Assembly: GCF_009687885.1 (NCBI RefSeq)
Contig: NZ_BLAF01000048.1
Coordinates: 1-64,000 of the forward strand
DNA from: Acrocarpospora pleiomorpha
GTDB taxonomy: Bacteria; Actinomycetota; Actinomycetes; Streptosporangiales; Streptosporangiaceae
Direction: 5' to 3'
DNA length: 64,000 bases
The translations under genes were made by a program, and so were the position numbers. This document shows positions 61,201 through 64,000 of this stretch, piece by piece; within the stretch, counting starts at the first letter, position 1, and the number at the start of each line of letters is the position of its first letter. The notes under the pieces are model-generated. The model had not been told where the DNA came from. It made no database searches and worked only from the letters and a program-made list of their open reading frames with translations.

Positions 61201-61550
61201 CCGTCCTCGACATCATCGCCGACGAATCCCTCCAACAGAACGCCGCCACAATCGGCACCCACCTCCGCACCCGCCTCGAATCCCTCGCCCACGACCACCC
61301 TATAATCGGCGCAGTCCACGGAATGGGCCTCTACATGGGCGTAGAACTAGTCCGAGACCAATCCACCCTGGAACCCGCCCCCGACGAAACCGCCGCCATC
61401 TGCGAACGCCTCCTCGACCTCGGCGTAATAGTCCAACCCACCGGCGACCACCTCAACGTCCTAAAAATCAAACCCCCCATGTGCCTCACCCCAGAAAGCG
61501 CCAACTTCTTCATCGACACCCTCACCCGCACCCTCCACGACGGCTGGTGA
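58248..61550 (+). CDS. Fusion: aminoglycoside-phosphotransferase-like kinase - M23-like domain - class III aminotransferase
   Basis: A 1100-aa three-domain protein (a start at ATG 58281 is also possible). Residues about 20-350 are an APH/homoserine-kinase-II-like kinase (HGDVTDDNVVCE catalytic loop, IDFGDLGSG metal motif). About 440-630 is a degenerate M23/LytM-like part (GVEIFCPSGTPVAAPFDGVL...GRLFVQL) interrupted by three 38-residue repeats. About 660-1095 is a PLP class III enzyme (VNSGSEAVDLALRLA, CIADEVQVGYGRLG, Schiff-base Lys in VAKAMGNGHPLGAV). In mammals a related kinase and phospho-lyase pair breaks down hydroxylysine or phosphoethanolamine, so a phosphorylate-then-eliminate reaction on an amino alcohol is a reasonable inference. 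Confidence 0.88.
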   Translation: MTPNDLDGTPAMTGHDFFAQPNLVRPDVDVDQARAVAAHYFGVEGVVEELGSNQDRNFRIDSPRGRFLLKIANPVFSDLELDAQDQALVRLAGAVPDMRVPRPELSRDGEYIARFGEDGAVLRARLLSFVPGFSLFDSRYLAPVVVGRLGAMAGQVVAGLADFQHPGLERVSQWDLRNARRVCEALAGFMGDAGRAEVVRGAVEAACDRLDALSPELRVQAIHGDVTDDNVVCERERNGRPVPTGLIDFGDLGSGWIVGELATTCAAILLHSPERPLALLPAVRAFHRIVPLTDAEIAALWPAIVARTGVLVVSGEHQELIDPDNEYAIQRMDNEWQSFEAAMNLPAEVAHTAFRDALTKKSPKRTASRGSLLLPGLPESDTAIVDLTAQSETLRDGTWLNPDAEIQLARRSTTAIFRYGEARLTRTSIHSDHAPESVSLGVEIFCPSGTPVAAPFDGVLCSVTGSVVLAGVDADLHLQGVSPSRAPGEHVKAGDLLGEVEAQTQGPQGRAEAPGEFAPHREAQQRELQRRSDLLGKVEAQTQGPQGRAEAPGEFAPHRETQQRELQRRSDLLGKVEAQTQGAQGRAELPGGLAPHRETQQRGLERRSDLLEGVVPDPVPGDGMGRLFVQLCTVRGSMPPAFVTAEMAAAWGSVCPDPSPLIGLDCAVPAEPTSGDVLELRRKAFAEVQENYYEDPPRIERGWRQHLSDLDGRTYLDMVNNVAAVGHAHPRLNAAVSRQWNLLNTNSRFNYRAVADFSKRLADLLPDPLDTVFLVNSGSEAVDLALRLAQTFTQRQDIVCVAEAYHGWTIGSDAISTSTADNPNALTTRPSWVHPVFAPNMFRGQFRGPDAGARYVENALQVIETAATSGQPPAAFICEAFYGNAGGVPLPDGYLQDVYAAVRAAGGLCIADEVQVGYGRLGHHFWGFEQQHVTPDIVTVAKAMGNGHPLGAVITRRDIAEAFSRNGYFFSSAGGSPVSCAVGMTVLDIIADESLQQNAATIGTHLRTRLESLAHDHPIIGAVHGMGLYMGVELVRDQSTLEPAPDETAAICERLLDLGVIVQPTGDHLNVLKIKPPMCLTPESANFFIDTLTRTLHDGW
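59730..60071 (+). repeat. Three tandem 114-bp in-frame repeats in the kinase-aminotransferase gene
   Basis: Three 114-bp units (starting at 59730, 59844 and 59958) encode 38 residues beginning DLLGKVEAQTQGPQG and ending QQRELQRRS. Copies 1 and 2 are almost identical and copy 3 is more diverged. A fourth unit begins (GACCTGCTGG at 60072) and breaks off. Confidence 0.95.
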
Positions 61551-61558
61551 CGGAAACC

Positions 61559-62422
61559 TCAGCGGACGCCTGCTTTCTGGGAGGCTGCGGCCTCGGGGCG
61601 GAGGTCGGTGAGGGTGAGCATGTGGGTTGGGGGGTCGGGGAGGATCAGGTGGTGGGTGATGGTGAGGTCGGGGGCGGCGTGGATGAGTTCGCCGGGCTTC
61701 ATCAGGCGCCAGTTTGGGTCCTCGTCCATGGGCTCGCTGGCTATGACGAGGGAGGGGGCCGTGGCGAGTTCGGTGGAGTGGACGCGGATTCGGCCGTGGG
61801 TGCCGCAGTGTTGGAGGTCGTGGCTGGTGGGGTGGCGTTTGAGTAGGTAGAGCTCGTGGGTGTCGGGGTAGCGGAGGGCCCACAGGTCGTCGGGGGTGAC
61901 CAGGATGAGGTTGAGGGCGTAGAGGGGGAGGTGGGCGGCGATCCAGCGGACCGCGCTGGTGATGCCCGCTCCGACGTCGCCGCCGTGGGCGCGGGTCTCC
62001 CGGGTGATCAGGGCGAAGACGCGCTCGGAGTCGGTGTCGCCTTTCACCAGGGCGAGATCCGGACCCAGGTGGTCGTCGAGCAGATCCATTCCCTCGACGA
62101 CACCGTTGTGCGCGAACAGTCGGCCGTCCTGTTCGAACGGGTGGGTGTTGCGGTCCTCCAAGCCGCCGACGGAGGCGAAACGCACGTGCGCGATGAACGT
62201 GGTCGATTCCGCGTCCATCGCCTCCTCGGCGAAACACCGATCCTCGTACGCGGCGATGGGCGCCTTGTAGACCTGCGGAGTGCCATCCGCGGCGAAATAC
62301 CCGAGACCCGCCCCGTCGGGGTCACGATGGCTCTGCGCCGACAGGCTGTCCGGCGCGCACAGCAGCCAGAAGGTGGCGCTGGTTCGCCGCGGCGCCCCAC
62401 TCAGCCCGAACAGACGGCACAT
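61559..62422 (-). CDS. Class II glutamine amidotransferase (EgtC/YafJ-like)
   Basis: A 287-aa Ntn amidotransferase. The ATG at 62422 puts Cys at position 2 (MCRLFG), which must be the N-terminal nucleophile after Met removal, so longer starts are excluded. HVRFAS, RLFAHNGVVEG and DTDSERVFALI are the glutamine-pocket motifs. There is no synthase partner in the same chain. It is convergent with the kinase-aminotransferase gene, 8 bp apart. Confidence 0.9.
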   Translation of the reverse strand: MCRLFGLSGAPRRTSATFWLLCAPDSLSAQSHRDPDGAGLGYFAADGTPQVYKAPIAAYEDRCFAEEAMDAESTTFIAHVRFASVGGLEDRNTHPFEQDGRLFAHNGVVEGMDLLDDHLGPDLALVKGDTDSERVFALITRETRAHGGDVGAGITSAVRWIAAHLPLYALNLILVTPDDLWALRYPDTHELYLLKRHPTSHDLQHCGTHGRIRVHSTELATAPSLVIASEPMDEDPNWRLMKPGELIHAAPDLTITHHLILPDPPTHMLTLTDLRPEAAASQKAGVR

Positions 62423-62965
62423 CCTGATTCCCCCGACGACTCGACAGCTGGCAGATCGCGATTGCCCCGACGGCTCGGTCCGAACAGATGGCACATCGCG
62501 ATCTCCCGACGACGTTTCCCTCTGAGGCCTACCCAGATTTCCCGCGTTTTGAATGAACTAGTCTTAATTGAGTCGTGATATGGGCCGTTCTGGCCTGAGT
62601 ATTGAATGGTATTGCAGCGACATTGATACGCGGTTCACCGAAAGAGAGCGTTCTCGCGAGCGGAACACTGCTATGTCGCCTTGGATCTTCGTCGCCCCAG
62701 CCCGGGTCCCCGTCCCACGCCCGACCACATGCGCCTTCGTCGGCCCTGACCAGACGACGCTGGCGATCACCACCGCCCGCGTCGGCCTGAACACCCTCGC
62801 CCTCAGCGAGGCGCCGCCCTCCGGCCGCGTGCTCCTCCTGGACCCTCCCCACCCCCTGTTTCGCCGGTTGACCGATGCCTCTGTTACAGGGGAATGAACC
62901 GTGCCAGCCTGCCCGCCGTAGCTGGTGGGGATGGGGTTGTTAGTTGCTCGATCAACGGAGTGGTG
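62423..62965. other. Divergent intergenic region
   Basis: It should hold the promoters of the amidotransferase (minus) and the P-type ATPase (plus). A 74-codon frame at 62673-62897 (starting MSPWIFVAPARVP) has no recognisable motif and is left unassigned. No clear copper-repressor palindrome was found. Confidence 0.4.
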
Positions 62966-64000
62966 ATGAACAAGTCGTTGGAAGTGCTCACCACAGAGCT
63001 CGTCATCGGGGGAATGACCTGCGCCGCCTGCGCGGCCCAGATCGAGCGCTCGCTGCGAAGCTTCGACGGGGTGACGGTGACGGTCAATTATGCGACCGAG
63101 CAGGCGACCGTCACCCATCCGGCCCATCTGGACCCGGCGACCCTGGTGGCGGAGGTCGAGCGCGCGGGCTACACGGCCGAACTGCGCCACGCGACGCGTT
63201 GCGAGGAGGAGCCGCTCCGGGGGCTGGAGGAGCGCCTGATCATTTCCGCGTCCTGCGCGGCCGGCGTGTTCGCCCCGGCGGTGATCCCGGCGCTGGGAGT
63301 GCCCGGCTGGGAGTGGGTCGCGCTGGCGCTCACCCTCCCCATCGTCGCCTACGGCGCGTGGCCCTTCCACCGTGCGCGCACCCTCGTGTCGCTGGGCATC
63401 CTGGCCTCGTTCGGCTGGTCGCTGTGGAACCTCTCCTTCGCGGTGACCGCCGCAATCACCCTCATCGCCCTCACCGGCGCCTACCTGGAGGCCCGAGCCA
63501 AACGCCACACCGGTACGGCCCTGCGCGCCCTATACGATCTCGGCCCCAAAGACGCCACCCTCCTCCGCAACGGCGAAGTGATCCACGTCCCGGCCGACCG
63601 CGTCACCGTGGGCGACGCCTTCCTCGTCCACCCCGGCGAGAAGATCGCCACCGACGGCGTCGTGATCGAAGGCCACTCCGCCGTCGACGCCAGCGGGCTG
63701 ACCGGCGAATCCATCCCGATGGAGGTCGGCGCGGGCGACCGGGTCGTCGGGGCGACGGTCAACGCGGGCGGGCGGCTGATGGTGCGCGCGACCCGGGTCG
63801 GCCATGACAGCCGGCTCGCCCAGATCACCCGCCTGGCCGAAGCCGCCCAGTCCGGCAAGACCGAAGTCCAGCGCCTGGCCGACCGGGTGTCCGCGATCGC
63901 CGTCCCCGTGGTCCTCTCGATCGCCGCCGCCACCCTGGTGGCCTGGCTCGGCCTGGGCGCGCCCGCGCCGGACGGGATCGGCGCGGCCATCGCCGTCCTG
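62966..64000 (+). CDS. Copper-type heavy-metal P-type ATPase (3' end outside window)
   Basis: The first 345 residues of a P1B ATPase. One HMA domain has GMTCAACAAQIE (metal-binding CAAC). Four helices follow, then the A-domain with SGLTGESIPMEV (TGES dephosphorylation loop). The phosphorylation site (DKTGT) is beyond the window. The ATG at 62966 has GGAG upstream. The segment between helices 2 and 3 (WPFHRARTLVSLG) is about a dozen residues shorter than usual and lacks the Met-Asp that normally precedes TLVSLG. Probably Cu+ export. Confidence 0.88.
   Translation, partial: MNKSLEVLTTELVIGGMTCAACAAQIERSLRSFDGVTVTVNYATEQATVTHPAHLDPATLVAEVERAGYTAELRHATRCEEEPLRGLEERLIISASCAAGVFAPAVIPALGVPGWEWVALALTLPIVAYGAWPFHRARTLVSLGILASFGWSLWNLSFAVTAAITLIALTGAYLEARAKRHTGTALRALYDLGPKDATLLRNGEVIHVPADRVTVGDAFLVHPGEKIATDGVVIEGHSAVDASGLTGESIPMEVGAGDRVVGATVNAGGRLMVRATRVGHDSRLAQITRLAEAAQSGKTEVQRLADRVSAIAVPVVLSIAAATLVAWLGLGAPAPDGIGAAIAVL

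Noticed and set aside
62673..62897. 74-codon frame upstream of the P-type ATPase
   Set aside because: No motif, weak start context and Pro/Arg-rich; cannot be separated from chance.

Overview
The window is high-GC DNA with GTG/TTG starts, many 4-bp ATGA/GTGA gene overlaps, a sugar ABC importer that has no ATPase of its own, a DevR/DevS-type two-component pair, an Rv2629-like protein and an ECF sigma/CU044_5270-type pair. This fits a filamentous actinomycete. A Streptosporangiales-like host is my guess; the sequence alone does not prove it. No rRNA, tRNA, CRISPR array, transposase or integrase was found.

Layout. 0-7 kb: a partial HisC-like aminotransferase divergent from an aldehyde dehydrogenase and an acyl-CoA ligase, then a TetR/MFS drug-efflux pair. 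7-24.6 kb: a large catabolic island. The first leftward operon (16692 to 7875) holds two zinc alcohol dehydrogenases, a DhnA-type aldolase, an FGGY kinase, an ABC sugar importer and a Gfo/Idh oxidoreductase. The second leftward operon (22091 to 16842) holds an SDR, a HbpS/GlcG protein, two DJ-1/PfpI paralogues, a phosphotriesterase-like protein, an amidohydrolase and an acetyl-xylan-esterase-like hydrolase. A rightward operon (22291 to 24601) holds a C45 acyltransferase, a GntR/FadR regulator and a deaminase. All three promoters carry a 17-bp site of the form TGTCNG-N5-CNGRCA, so I infer one regulon probably controlled by the GntR protein at 23439.

24.6-35.2 kb: a DrrAB-type ABC exporter with a DUF4097 protein and a ribbon-helix-helix protein behind three TGACGTCA-like sites; an ECF sigma/CU044_5270 pair; a DevR-PPOX-DevS-USP hypoxia/dormancy-like cluster with two DosR-type boxes; a secreted RCC1-PASTA protein.

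35.5-50 kb looks like a biological-conflict island. A leftward operon encodes a membrane-anchored protein, a caspase-like protease fused to a STAND-type ATPase, an alpha/beta hydrolase and a WD40 propeller with a basic C-terminus. In the actinobacterial fusions I know, the ATPase and WD40 halves belong to one chain; here the hydrolase gene lies exactly at the break, with 4-bp overlaps on both sides. A few kb away is a Roco protein (twelve near-identical 69-bp LRR units, Roc GTPase, COR-like region), followed 23 bp later by a cytochrome-b-like membrane protein that has lost most haem ligands. This is the best candidate for an undescribed system.

50-64 kb: an SMP-30 lactonase, a TetR regulator divergent from a complete oligopeptide ABC importer plus P1 aminopeptidase operon (one permease carries a one-base frameshift), a giant kinase/M23-like/class-III aminotransferase fusion with three 114-bp in-frame repeats, a class II glutamine amidotransferase and the start of a copper-type P-type ATPase. 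A second theme is in-frame tandem repeats inside otherwise ordinary enzymes (3290-3394, 13181-13240, 59730-60071).
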